Origin: an uncultured Treponema sp. | Lineage (GTDB): Bacteria; Spirochaetota; Spirochaetia; Treponematales; Treponemataceae | Length of the DNA stretch: 6,889 nucleotides | Assembly: GCA_946611835.1 (NCBI GenBank) | Contig: CAMOEE010000138.1 | Coordinates: 1 to 6,889 of the forward strand | Direction: 5' to 3' | Shown here: positions 1 to 5,565 of the stretch, piece after piece | Layout: every line of letters starts with the position of its first letter | How positions within the stretch are numbered: the first letter of the stretch is position 1 | Notes under the pieces: model-generated | The model's database searches: none | What the model was told of the DNA's origin: nothing | The model's input: the letters and a program-made list of their open reading frames with translations, nothing else | Position numbers and translations under genes: made by a program

Positions 1-1409
1 GGACGGAGGACGGAATCCATGTAAACTCAGAATTCTTAAACGGCCTCAACAAAAAGGACGCAATCGCAAAGATGTTGGAATTTTTGAGCGAAAAAGGAAT
101 CGGCAAAAAGGCCGTGAACTACAAGCTCCGTGACTGGGTATTCAGCCGCCAGCGATACTGGGGTGAGCCAATCCCTCTGGTACACTGTCCAAAATGTGGA
201 ACGGTACCTGTTCCTGAGAGCGAGCTTCCTCTGGAGCTTCCGAATGTCAAGACTTATCAGCCCACAGGTACGGGCGAATCTCCTTTGGCCGGAATCGACT
301 CATGGGTCAACTGCAAGTGCCCGAAATGCGGAGGAGATGCCCGCCGTGAGACAAACACCATGCCTCAATGGGCAGGAAGCTGCTGGTACTATCTGCGCTA
401 TATTGATCCTCAGAACACAAAATGCTTTGCTGACAAGGCAAAAGAAAGCTACTGGATGCCGGTTGACTTGTATGTAGGTGGAGCCGAGCACGCAGTCCTT
501 CACCTTCTCTACGCCCGCTTCTGGCACAAGGTTCTCTATGATTTGGGAGTCGTCTCGACAAAAGAGCCTTTCCAGCGCCTTATCAACCAGGGAATGATTA
601 CATCATTCGCATTCCAGAGAAAAACAAAGTCTCTCGTCGCAGTCGATGCTGTAGAGGAGCGGGACGGAAAGTTCTTCGCTAAGGATGACGGAGAGGAACT
701 TGAGCGGGTTATCGCAAAGATGTCTAAATCTCTCAAGAATGTCGTTAATCCCGACGAGATGATCAAGACTTACGGAGCAGACAGCGTGCGCATGTATGAG
801 ATGTTCATGGGTCCTCTCACTGTAAGTAAGCCATGGAACACCCAGGGCTTGATTGGCGTTAACCGCTTCCTTGACAAAATCTGGAACCTCTCAGAAAAGC
901 CATTGAACGACACTGACATCCGGGGAAAACTTGACAAAGACCTGGCTTCCCTCCGCAAGACTTATGCAAAGACGGTCAAAAAAGTCACCGATGACACAAA
1001 CAACCTGGACTTCAACGTTGCAATTTCTCAGATGATGATTTTCGTGAACGAGGCAAGCAAGTTCGAGTCATTGCCGAGGGAAATGTGGGAAGGATTCGTC
1101 CTTCTTCTCGCTCCTTATGCACCCCACCTGGGCGAGGAACTCTGGGAAAAGCTGGGCCACAAAGAATCTTGCGCTTACGCAAAATGGCCGGAATTCAGCG
1201 AGGAGTTCTGCAAGGACGACACAAAAGAATTCCCGGTTATGATTAACGGAAAGCTCCGTGCCAAATTCGAGGCAGCTGCCGATACAGACAATGCGACCCT
1301 TGAGGCCATGGCAAAAGAAACAGAGGGCTTCAAAAAGTTCACTGAAGGAAAGACAGTCGCAAAGATCATCGTCGTTCCAGGTAAGCTCGTTAACGTCGTT
1401 GTGAAATAA
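1..1409 (+). CDS. leuS: Leucyl-tRNA synthetase, C-terminal half (5' end outside window)
   Basis: Cytoplasmic class I aminoacyl-tRNA synthetase that charges tRNA-Leu with leucine. The frame is open from the left edge (first full codon at 3), so 468 residues are visible, about half of a usual bacterial LeuRS. The HIGH motif and most of the CP1 editing domain lie upstream. In order, the visible part shows the end of the editing domain returning to the catalytic core (DWVFSRQRYWGEPIP, from about 132), a cysteine-rich zinc module (CPKC at 186-197 and CKCPKC at 312-329), the WAGSCWYYLRY block, the KMSKS ATP-binding loop (717-731), the anticodon-binding helical domain (YGADSVRMYEMF onward), and the small C-terminal domain starting near PVMINGKLRAKF. 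The leucine-specific insertion before KMSKS is present but looks short. The stop at 1407-1409 is followed at once by a terminator, so this is the last gene of its transcript. The ATG at 72 is internal, not the start. Confidence 0.97.
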   Translation, partial: TEDGIHVNSEFLNGLNKKDAIAKMLEFLSEKGIGKKAVNYKLRDWVFSRQRYWGEPIPLVHCPKCGTVPVPESELPLELPNVKTYQPTGTGESPLAGIDSWVNCKCPKCGGDARRETNTMPQWAGSCWYYLRYIDPQNTKCFADKAKESYWMPVDLYVGGAEHAVLHLLYARFWHKVLYDLGVVSTKEPFQRLINQGMITSFAFQRKTKSLVAVDAVEERDGKFFAKDDGEELERVIAKMSKSLKNVVNPDEMIKTYGADSVRMYEMFMGPLTVSKPWNTQGLIGVNRFLDKIWNLSEKPLNDTDIRGKLDKDLASLRKTYAKTVKKVTDDTNNLDFNVAISQMMIFVNEASKFESLPREMWEGFVLLLAPYAPHLGEELWEKLGHKESCAYAKWPEFSEEFCKDDTKEFPVMINGKLRAKFEAAADTDNATLEAMAKETEGFKKFTEGKTVAKIIVVPGKLVNVVVK

Positions 1410-1410
1410 A

Positions 1411-1431
1411 CTGAAAACTGAAAGTTGAAAA
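1411..1431. repeat. Three tandem 7-bp units after leuS
   Basis: CTGAAAA, CTGAAAG and TTGAAAA follow one another directly, starting two bases after the leuS stop codon and ending just before the terminator stem. The third unit differs from the first by one base. It may be chance in A-rich sequence; no function is proposed. Confidence 0.4.
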
Positions 1432-1435
1432 TTTT

Positions 1436-1463
1436 AACGGGACTTCGCTAGTCCCGTTTTTTT
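1436..1463 (+). terminator. Intrinsic terminator of leuS
   Basis: A perfect 9-bp stem (AACGGGACT at 1436-1444 paired with AGTCCCGTT at 1450-1458) closes a 5-nt loop TCGCT and runs into a seven-T tract (1457-1463). It begins 27 nt after the leuS stop. This is a textbook Rho-independent terminator for plus-strand transcription and separates leuS from the cupin gene. Confidence 0.93.
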
Positions 1464-1499
1464 GTGCTTTATTAGTGAGAAGTGTGAAACAAAATTTTT

Positions 1500-1568
1500 A
1501 AACCACAGATTACACGGATGACACAGATTATTTTTTTTAATCTGTGAAATCTGTGTAATCTGTGGTTT
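1500..1568. repeat. Long inverted repeat built from 9-bp units
   Basis: The arms 1501-1530 and 1538-1567 are 30 nt each and face one another across a seven-T loop. Twenty-seven positions pair by Watson-Crick rules, one is a G-T wobble (1516/1552), and two are mismatched (1520/1548 and 1521/1547). A1500 and T1568 extend the stem by one pair. Each arm is three copies of a 9-mer: CACAGATTA, CACGGATGA, CACAGATTA on the left, mirrored on the right. The stem is followed by TTTCTTTTTT on the plus strand, and preceded by an A/T-rich run that reads as a U-rich tail on the minus strand, so it could terminate transcription either way. I recall similar CACAGATTA-type repeats scattered in many bacterial genomes, but copy number here cannot be tested from one window. 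Confidence 0.85.
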
Positions 1569-1607
1569 CTTTTTTACATTCTGTATTTTTCCCAACACAT
1601 TTATTTC

Positions 1608-1636
1608 TTGTTATATTTTCCAAACGCCCTTATAAT
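1608..1636 (+). promoter_or_regulatory. Sigma70-type promoter for the cupin gene
   Basis: TTGTTA at 1608-1613 (four of six matches to TTGACA) and a perfect TATAAT at 1631-1636 are separated by 17 bp, the optimal spacing. Transcription would start near 1643, only about two bases before the Shine-Dalgarno and about 14 nt before the ATG, giving a very short leader. The call rests on the match and spacing alone. Confidence 0.6.
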
Positions 1637-1644
1637 AATTTTAT

Positions 1645-1651
1645 AAGGAGG
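1645..1651 (+). promoter_or_regulatory. Shine-Dalgarno that fixes the cupin start
   Basis: AAGGAGG lies 5 nt upstream of the ATG at 1657. The in-frame GTG at 1651 shares its first base with this motif and so cannot itself be the start codon. The site therefore sets the start at 1657. Confidence 0.85.
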
Positions 1652-1656
1652 TGCTT

Positions 1657-2013
1657 ATGGAAATTATTTACGGAAATGAAGTAACAGAAATTTCTAATCC
1701 AGGCGTTCTTTCACGAAAACTTTTGAACTTTGATAATTCTGCAAGTGAAAGAGTCTCGATTACAGAAGTCCATGTCGTTCCAGGTGCCAGCCAGCCACGA
1801 CATACTCACAATTTTTCGGAACAAATTTGGTATGCATTACAAGGAAAAGGCAAAGTTCTCCTGCATGACAATCAGGAAATGGACTTTAAGGCCGGTGATG
1901 TAATCCGATTTGCTGAAAAAGATGTTCACGGCCTCTTTAACGACGGCCCGACTGAATTCGTCTATATTTCAGTCACCTCGCCGCCAGTCAAACGAGAAGT
2001 TATCAAGCAGTAG
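1657..2013 (+). CDS. Small single-domain cupin protein
   Basis: A 118-residue soluble protein with no signal peptide, made almost entirely of one cupin beta-barrel. Cupin motif 1 is visible at residues 43-63: Gly43, the metal-type His49-x-His51 pair, Glu55/Gln56 and Gly63. Here Gln56 holds the place that aligns best with the usual metal-binding Glu, as in many family members. Motif 2 spans residues 80-95 with Gly80, His91 and Asn95. Such proteins usually bind one divalent metal; members include small-molecule isomerases, dioxygenases and sugar-binding sensors, and sequence alone does not decide among them. It has its own promoter and ribosome site and no operon partner. Its last 11 bp overlap the convergent carboxypeptidase gene. 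Base composition is visibly more A/T-rich than leuS, with many AAA, GAA and TTT codons; this may reflect lower expression or a different origin. Fold is secure, substrate unknown. Confidence 0.88.
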   Translation: MEIIYGNEVTEISNPGVLSRKLLNFDNSASERVSITEVHVVPGASQPRHTHNFSEQIWYALQGKGKVLLHDNQEMDFKAGDVIRFAEKDVHGLFNDGPTEFVYISVTSPPVKREVIKQ

Positions 2014-2860
2014 GCTTGTCCCGCTTCCAGAAGTCAATAAACTCCAGCATAAACTGCTGAATGTTGCTGAACCATTTTTTCTGGAAGCGGCAGGCCTCTT
2101 TTCCGATATAACGGAAGTGCCAGCATTCCCACATATAGCCGGTGACATCCTCGTAATCCTGAGGAAAGCTCAGGCTCCAGCCGTATTCAGAGGCGTGGTT
2201 GTAAACCCACTTTCCCATTATTGTGTCGCCCCAGTCGTCCGTTATTGATCCAAAATCGACCGCTGTTCCCAGCTGGTGCTGGCTTGTTCCAGGCCGGGCA
2301 GAATAACGCTCGGCAAGCTCCAGTCCGTCCTCTTTTACATAACGGTTAAAAAGACCTTCCTGATATTTATAGGAACGGTAAGTTGAGGATACCATCAGCT
2401 TGATTCCGTCAGCCAGGGCTGCCCTGGAAAGCTCTTCAAGAGAAGCATAGCTTTCCGGACGAAGGGAAAGGTCGTTGCGGCTCACATTCCACAATTCATT
2501 GTTTTTTACTGCCTTCAAGTCCCTGGGAACATAGTCAGAGCTTACGGAATGTTTTTTGTCTATTAAATAAAGCAGGTCAAGGTCATCATTACGGTGATTT
2601 TTTGACTCCTCATCTAGGACCTTATGCAAATCAGAAAGGAATTCCTCGGGATTTCCGTTAGGGATAGCATCCTTTGCCCGCTCGCTCATCAGGGCAAAAA
2701 CCCGGCGGAGTTTGTCAATTTCCGGATTCGGGGTAGAAAGAGCAGACCGGGTAATCTCACTCAATTTCTGGGGAGCTTTTTCTGTCTGTGCCAGGGCGAT
2801 TTTTTCCTTGCAGGAAAAGAACAAAAGGGAACAAAGTAAGCAAATAAAAATCTTTTTCAT
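2003..2860 (-). CDS. Lipoprotein D-Ala-D-Ala carboxypeptidase (VanY-like, peptidase M15B)
   Basis: A predicted zinc peptidase that removes the terminal D-Ala from peptidoglycan stem peptides, acting outside the cytoplasmic membrane. The protein has 285 residues when started at the ATG at 2860 (MKKIF...). Residues 1-17 form a lipoprotein signal ending in FFSC, with Cys17 as the likely lipidated residue; the loose lipobox suits spirochaetes. Residues 20-120 are a charged linker without a recognised domain. The VanY catalytic domain follows at about 125-255: SSTYRS (Arg162, substrate binding), SQHQLGTAVDF with zinc ligands His195 and Asp202, and ECWHFRYIG with catalytic Glu245 and zinc ligand His248. 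All key residues are intact. The frame stays open upstream to an ATG at 3001, but those 47 codons translate a hairpin repeat and would bury the signal peptide, so the 2860 start is preferred. No good Shine-Dalgarno precedes it. The gene converges with the cupin gene and overlaps it by 11 bp. Confidence 0.92.
   Translation of the reverse strand: MKKIFICLLCSLLFFSCKEKIALAQTEKAPQKLSEITRSALSTPNPEIDKLRRVFALMSERAKDAIPNGNPEEFLSDLHKVLDEESKNHRNDDLDLLYLIDKKHSVSSDYVPRDLKAVKNNELWNVSRNDLSLRPESYASLEELSRAALADGIKLMVSSTYRSYKYQEGLFNRYVKEDGLELAERYSARPGTSQHQLGTAVDFGSITDDWGDTIMGKWVYNHASEYGWSLSFPQDYEDVTGYMWECWHFRYIGKEACRFQKKWFSNIQQFMLEFIDFWKRDKPTA
2021..2090. repeat. Perfect 12-bp inverted repeat near the convergent junction
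   Basis: CCGCTTCCAGAA (2021-2032) is the exact reverse complement of TTCTGGAAGCGG (2079-2090), with 46 nt between them. A smaller CAGCA/TGCTG hairpin (2045-2059) nests inside. It lies in the last codons of the carboxypeptidase gene and just past the cupin stop, so transcripts of both genes could fold it. Neither side has a following T-tract, so it is not a standard intrinsic terminator. Confidence 0.6.
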
Positions 2861-2870
2861 AATATTCAAT

Positions 2871-3026
2871 GGGGGCGTTACGGGGTAGGGAACGACGGCG
2901 TAGCCGGCAAAACTTGCGAGGCAAGTTTTGAGTGAGTCTCGGTGAAGGCTGTGCCTGAACCGTGTCCCCGTAGAGGGGGTAGGTAACAATGGCTCTGCCA
3001 TTGTTGCCGAGGGGGAGACTTCCCCC
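2871..3026. repeat. Cluster of five hairpins, likely a modular repeat element
   Basis: This fills most of the 191-bp gap between the STAS and carboxypeptidase genes. Five stem-loops follow each other: CGGC/GCCG with loop GTA (2896-2906); a perfect 10-bp stem with loop GAG (2908-2930); a stem with CGGT/ACCG and AGGC/GCCT halves around tandem G-A mismatches and loop TGT (2940-2962); a 12-bp stem with one G-T pair and loop TCT (2982-3008); and GGGGGA/TCCCCC with loop GACT (3011-3026). TACGGGG (2879-2885) also pairs with CCCCGTA (2966-2972), enclosing the first three. GGGGTAGGGAAC (2882-2893) recurs as GGGGTAGGTAAC (2976-2987), each time just before a GGC-NNN-GCC hairpin, which suggests a repeated module. 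It carries no convincing gene and no T-tract. Confidence 0.75.
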
Positions 3027-3051
3027 AGCAGGCCTTCCTTTTCTGCTTGTT

Positions 3052-3378
3052 TTACTGAACCTCCGTTACCGCATGGATAATATCGAATACATCATAAAAG
3101 CCTGTCTCTTCCAGGGAAGTTCGGGCAGTATTTGACGGGTTCATGATATAGAATTTATGGCCGCAATCCTCGCCGTCATTGAAGGTAGCCATGATAAGAC
3201 CGACTCCGACCGAATCAATCTCTTCGATTCGTTCCAAATCGACCACAACATTGGACTTTTTGATTGTCTCGTCGAGTTTTTCAGCAAGCTCCGTGATTGT
3301 ATATGTGTTCATTACGCCGGAAATCTCGAAAAGAACATAGTTTGCACCCTGTTTTTCGGTGATTGAAAGCTGTTCCAT
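3052..3378 (-). CDS. STAS-domain anti-anti-sigma-type protein (SpoIIAA/RsbV-like)
   Basis: A 108-residue soluble protein consisting of one STAS domain. Family members bind a kinase/anti-sigma partner when unphosphorylated and are released when a conserved serine is phosphorylated. Here the phosphorylation loop is IDSVGVGLIM, with Ser56 at the place of SpoIIAA Ser58. The hydrophobic strand VVVDLERIEEID before it and the helix after it match the fold. It is the last gene of a minus-strand operon: its ATG lies one base after the stop of the large phosphatase gene, and its ribosome site is inside that gene, so translation is probably coupled. The two upstream SpoIIE-type phosphatases are the natural enzymes to dephosphorylate Ser56; that pairing is inferred from position. 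No HATPase_c anti-sigma kinase or sigma factor is in the window, so the partner and output are unknown. Confidence 0.93.
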   Translation of the reverse strand: MEQLSITEKQGANYVLFEISGVMNTYTITELAEKLDETIKKSNVVVDLERIEEIDSVGVGLIMATFNDGEDCGHKFYIMNPSNTARTSLEETGFYDVFDIIHAVTEVQ

Positions 3379-3379
3379 T

Positions 3380-5551
3380 TTATTTCTCCTGCTGTCTCAG
3401 CATTTTTAATGTGAAGATACTTACATCGTCGTCAAGTTCCTTGGTAAGGAAGTCGAGCAAGGTATTGTAAGAAGCCGAAATCATGTTCTGGGCGTTCATC
3501 TGCGTGTTTTCGATGATAGACTTCTGCAGGCGGTCTTTACCGAAAGCCTCACCACGGAGGGATTTAGAGTCCAAAACACCGTCGGTACAAGCAAAGAGAA
3601 TGTCGCCAGGATTGAGCTTGACCTTCTTGACCTTGATATATGGAGAAATATCCTTTACGAAGCCAAGGACATGACCTTCACCCTGAATTTCCATGATGTT
3701 GTTGTATGCCCTGTTATAGAGGAAGAGGGCAGGAACCGCACAGTTAATATAGTAGACCGTGTCTTCCTTGAAATCAATAAGCGCAAAGACACCCTCGAAG
3801 AAGGTACCTCTCGGCAAATTGAAGCGGATGAACTGATTGATCTTTTCGACAAGCAGCTTGAAATCTTTTGTCTCCTGCAAGAAGGTTCGGATTACGGACT
3901 TAACGATAACCATGCTCATTGAGGCCGCAATACCCTTTCCGGAAAGGTCACCCATTACGAAGATATGCTTGTCCTCGCTGAGTTTGATAAGATCGATGAA
4001 CTCACCGCCGATGTTGTGGGCGTGAACCATCATCATGCCTGAGTCGTAGCGTTTGTTCTTGATTGGATCAATGTTGCCCTGAATGGACTCGATGATCTGC
4101 TCTGACATTCGGATTTCCCGGTTGACGACACCGACGATGGACTCGTTACCGATGTTCTTCATGTAGTAGCCGAATACGAAGAAGTATGAGTAGAGCTTTG
4201 TGAAAACTTCCCGGTCATAAATGTTGTAGACGTTGCCACCGGCCTTCTGACCAAGGATAATTACACCCAGGATGTGACGGCCTTCGTTCAAGATGATGAA
4301 AGCGTCGGAACCTGTATCCTTGAAGAATTTAGAAATATCATCACGGGAATCCAGGTAGTAATAGCCCGTATCAAGGGCACTCTTGAATACGATTCGCCTG
4401 TTCTGGTTGAGCAAAGTATCGAAAAGTTTTGTTCGGGTTGAAATCACAATCTTTTTTTCTTCGGGCCTGTCGTAAACGGACTCAAGTTCTTCGGAACCGT
4501 TTTCGATGAGGATTCGCATGAAAGACATACCGATGTTTTTGGTGAAGATTGTCTGCATGTTTCTTACGATGTTTTCCGGGTCATCGGAGAAGTCGAAGTT
4601 TGAAAGGTCTTCCTCGAACAGGGCCTCATACCGCATGGAACGGAAACCCGAACGGCGGTTGAAGATTTTCATAATCTGGTAAGATGCGGCAACGACAAGA
4701 ACAATCAGCATTGAAAGCAGGATATAGAAGGATATGCTCTGAGCCTGATTCCTTGACCACAAAACAGCAAATCCTAAACCAATGACGGTCGCAGGGAAGA
4801 CATAACATACGATACCCTTAAGGAAGAAACCAATCAAAGAGAAAGCGTCGTACAAAAAGTCGATTACTGTCGCACGAACAACAATCCACTGGGCAAGAAC
4901 AAAAGGAATAAGGAAAAGCGTTGAGAACATCGCTACACGGTCAGTCGCGATATGGATAAGACCAAGGGCTACCCATGCGCTGATGATAGAAAGACCGTTG
5001 AGGATTGCCTTCTGGTGATCAAGCCTGCCTTCTCGGTTCTCGGAACGAAGAAGCATAGTAAGGACTGAGAAGAAAGGCAGGACAAAGAAGATAATCACGC
5101 AATAGAAATTGAACCAGTTGTAGGGGAAAATAACTGAATATTCGTCCATGAAAAGAGAGATTGACTCAATTCGGAAACCAACGAAGTCAGTAACGACAAC
5201 GCCCGTAAAGTGAAAGAATACCGCCCATGCGCACCATACGGCACCGGCGATTGAAAGGGCCTGTGCAATAAAAGGCCTCTCTACGGCCGGGTAGAAAATA
5301 TTGTAAACGGCATAGTTGACCGAGTACATTCCGAAAAGAATGTAAGTCAGGTTTGCGAAGAAAGTGGTAAGTCTTTCAGGTGCTCCGATAGAAGAGAGAA
5401 TCGTGAGACCCATTGAGCCACAGGCAAGCGCCAGAAAAACATTTAGCGAAATGACAGGGTTTTTGCCTTCATTACCGGTTTTGGCATCGACGAAAATTGC
5501 GAGCCAGGTCATAAACAAAGCAAAAGCGATATTAATAAATGCGTAAATCAT
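3380..5551 (-). CDS. Multi-pass membrane SpoIIE/RsbU-type PP2C phosphatase
   Basis: A 723-residue predicted sensor phosphatase of the PPM (PP2C-like) SpoIIE family, expected to dephosphorylate a STAS protein on serine. Residues 1-295 hold about nine hydrophobic membrane segments (near 1-20, 34-56, 64-88, 95-120, 148-168, 183-203, 207-227, 236-265 and 272-294). Residues 305-465 look like a GAF-type sensor region, judged from pattern only. A helical linker (about 472-495) leads to the phosphatase at 500-718, with GGEFID (515-520), GDLSGKG (534-540), ACTDGV (654-659) and DDDVSIF (707-713). The first motif normally reads GGDFYD; here Glu517 replaces the metal-binding Asp, while the Asp residues of the later motifs remain. 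The gene starts 7 nt after the stop of another SpoIIE-type phosphatase and ends one base before the STAS start. The signal sensed by the membrane domain cannot be told from sequence. Confidence 0.92.
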   Translation of the reverse strand: MIYAFINIAFALFMTWLAIFVDAKTGNEGKNPVISLNVFLALACGSMGLTILSSIGAPERLTTFFANLTYILFGMYSVNYAVYNIFYPAVERPFIAQALSIAGAVWCAWAVFFHFTGVVVTDFVGFRIESISLFMDEYSVIFPYNWFNFYCVIIFFVLPFFSVLTMLLRSENREGRLDHQKAILNGLSIISAWVALGLIHIATDRVAMFSTLFLIPFVLAQWIVVRATVIDFLYDAFSLIGFFLKGIVCYVFPATVIGLGFAVLWSRNQAQSISFYILLSMLIVLVVAASYQIMKIFNRRSGFRSMRYEALFEEDLSNFDFSDDPENIVRNMQTIFTKNIGMSFMRILIENGSEELESVYDRPEEKKIVISTRTKLFDTLLNQNRRIVFKSALDTGYYYLDSRDDISKFFKDTGSDAFIILNEGRHILGVIILGQKAGGNVYNIYDREVFTKLYSYFFVFGYYMKNIGNESIVGVVNREIRMSEQIIESIQGNIDPIKNKRYDSGMMMVHAHNIGGEFIDLIKLSEDKHIFVMGDLSGKGIAASMSMVIVKSVIRTFLQETKDFKLLVEKINQFIRFNLPRGTFFEGVFALIDFKEDTVYYINCAVPALFLYNRAYNNIMEIQGEGHVLGFVKDISPYIKVKKVKLNPGDILFACTDGVLDSKSLRGEAFGKDRLQKSIIENTQMNAQNMISASYNTLLDFLTKELDDDVSIFTLKMLRQQEK
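3386..3390 (-). promoter_or_regulatory. Shine-Dalgarno of the STAS gene inside the upstream ORF
   Basis: AGGAG on the minus strand, 7 nt before the STAS ATG and lying within the final codons of the upstream phosphatase gene. Ribosomes finishing the phosphatase stop (3382-3380) would end directly on this start, supporting translational coupling. Confidence 0.8.
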
Positions 5552-5557
5552 CGACTA

Positions 5558-5565
5558 CCTACCTC
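5558..5565 (-). promoter_or_regulatory. Shine-Dalgarno of the 723-aa phosphatase
   Basis: GAGGTAGG on the minus strand ends 6 nt before the ATG at 5551 and overlaps the TAG stop (5561-5559) of the upstream phosphatase gene. It supports both the chosen start and coupled translation of the two genes. Confidence 0.65.

Noticed and set aside
130..477. 115-codon open frame on the plus strand within leuS
   Set aside because: It is out of frame with the conserved leuS sequence, has no ribosome site, and its translation resembles no known domain.
1500..1568. CRISPR array
   Set aside because: The 9-bp units are contiguous and mirrored, with no 25-40 bp spacers and no cas genes.
1651..1656. GTG at 1651 as cupin start
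   Set aside because: Its first base belongs to the AAGGAGG ribosome site; the ATG at 1657 is correctly spaced from that site.
1910..2248. 112-codon open frame on the plus strand crossing the cupin end and opposing the carboxypeptidase
   Set aside because: It runs antisense to conserved catalytic sequence and out of frame with the cupin; no start signal is present.
2861..3001. N-terminal extension of the carboxypeptidase from an ATG at 3001
   Set aside because: These 47 codons translate the hairpin cluster, the ATG lies in a stem, and the extension would place the lipoprotein signal peptide in the middle of the protein.
2871..3026. Integron attC site or cassette boundary
   Set aside because: Integrons occur in some Treponema, but no paired GTTRRRY/RYYYAAC core sites with the usual bulged arms were found, and no integrase gene is in the window.
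3011..3026. Intrinsic terminator of the phosphatase-STAS operon
   Set aside because: The GGGGGA/TCCCCC stem is well placed after the STAS stop, but no U-tract follows on the minus strand, so it is kept only as part of the hairpin cluster.
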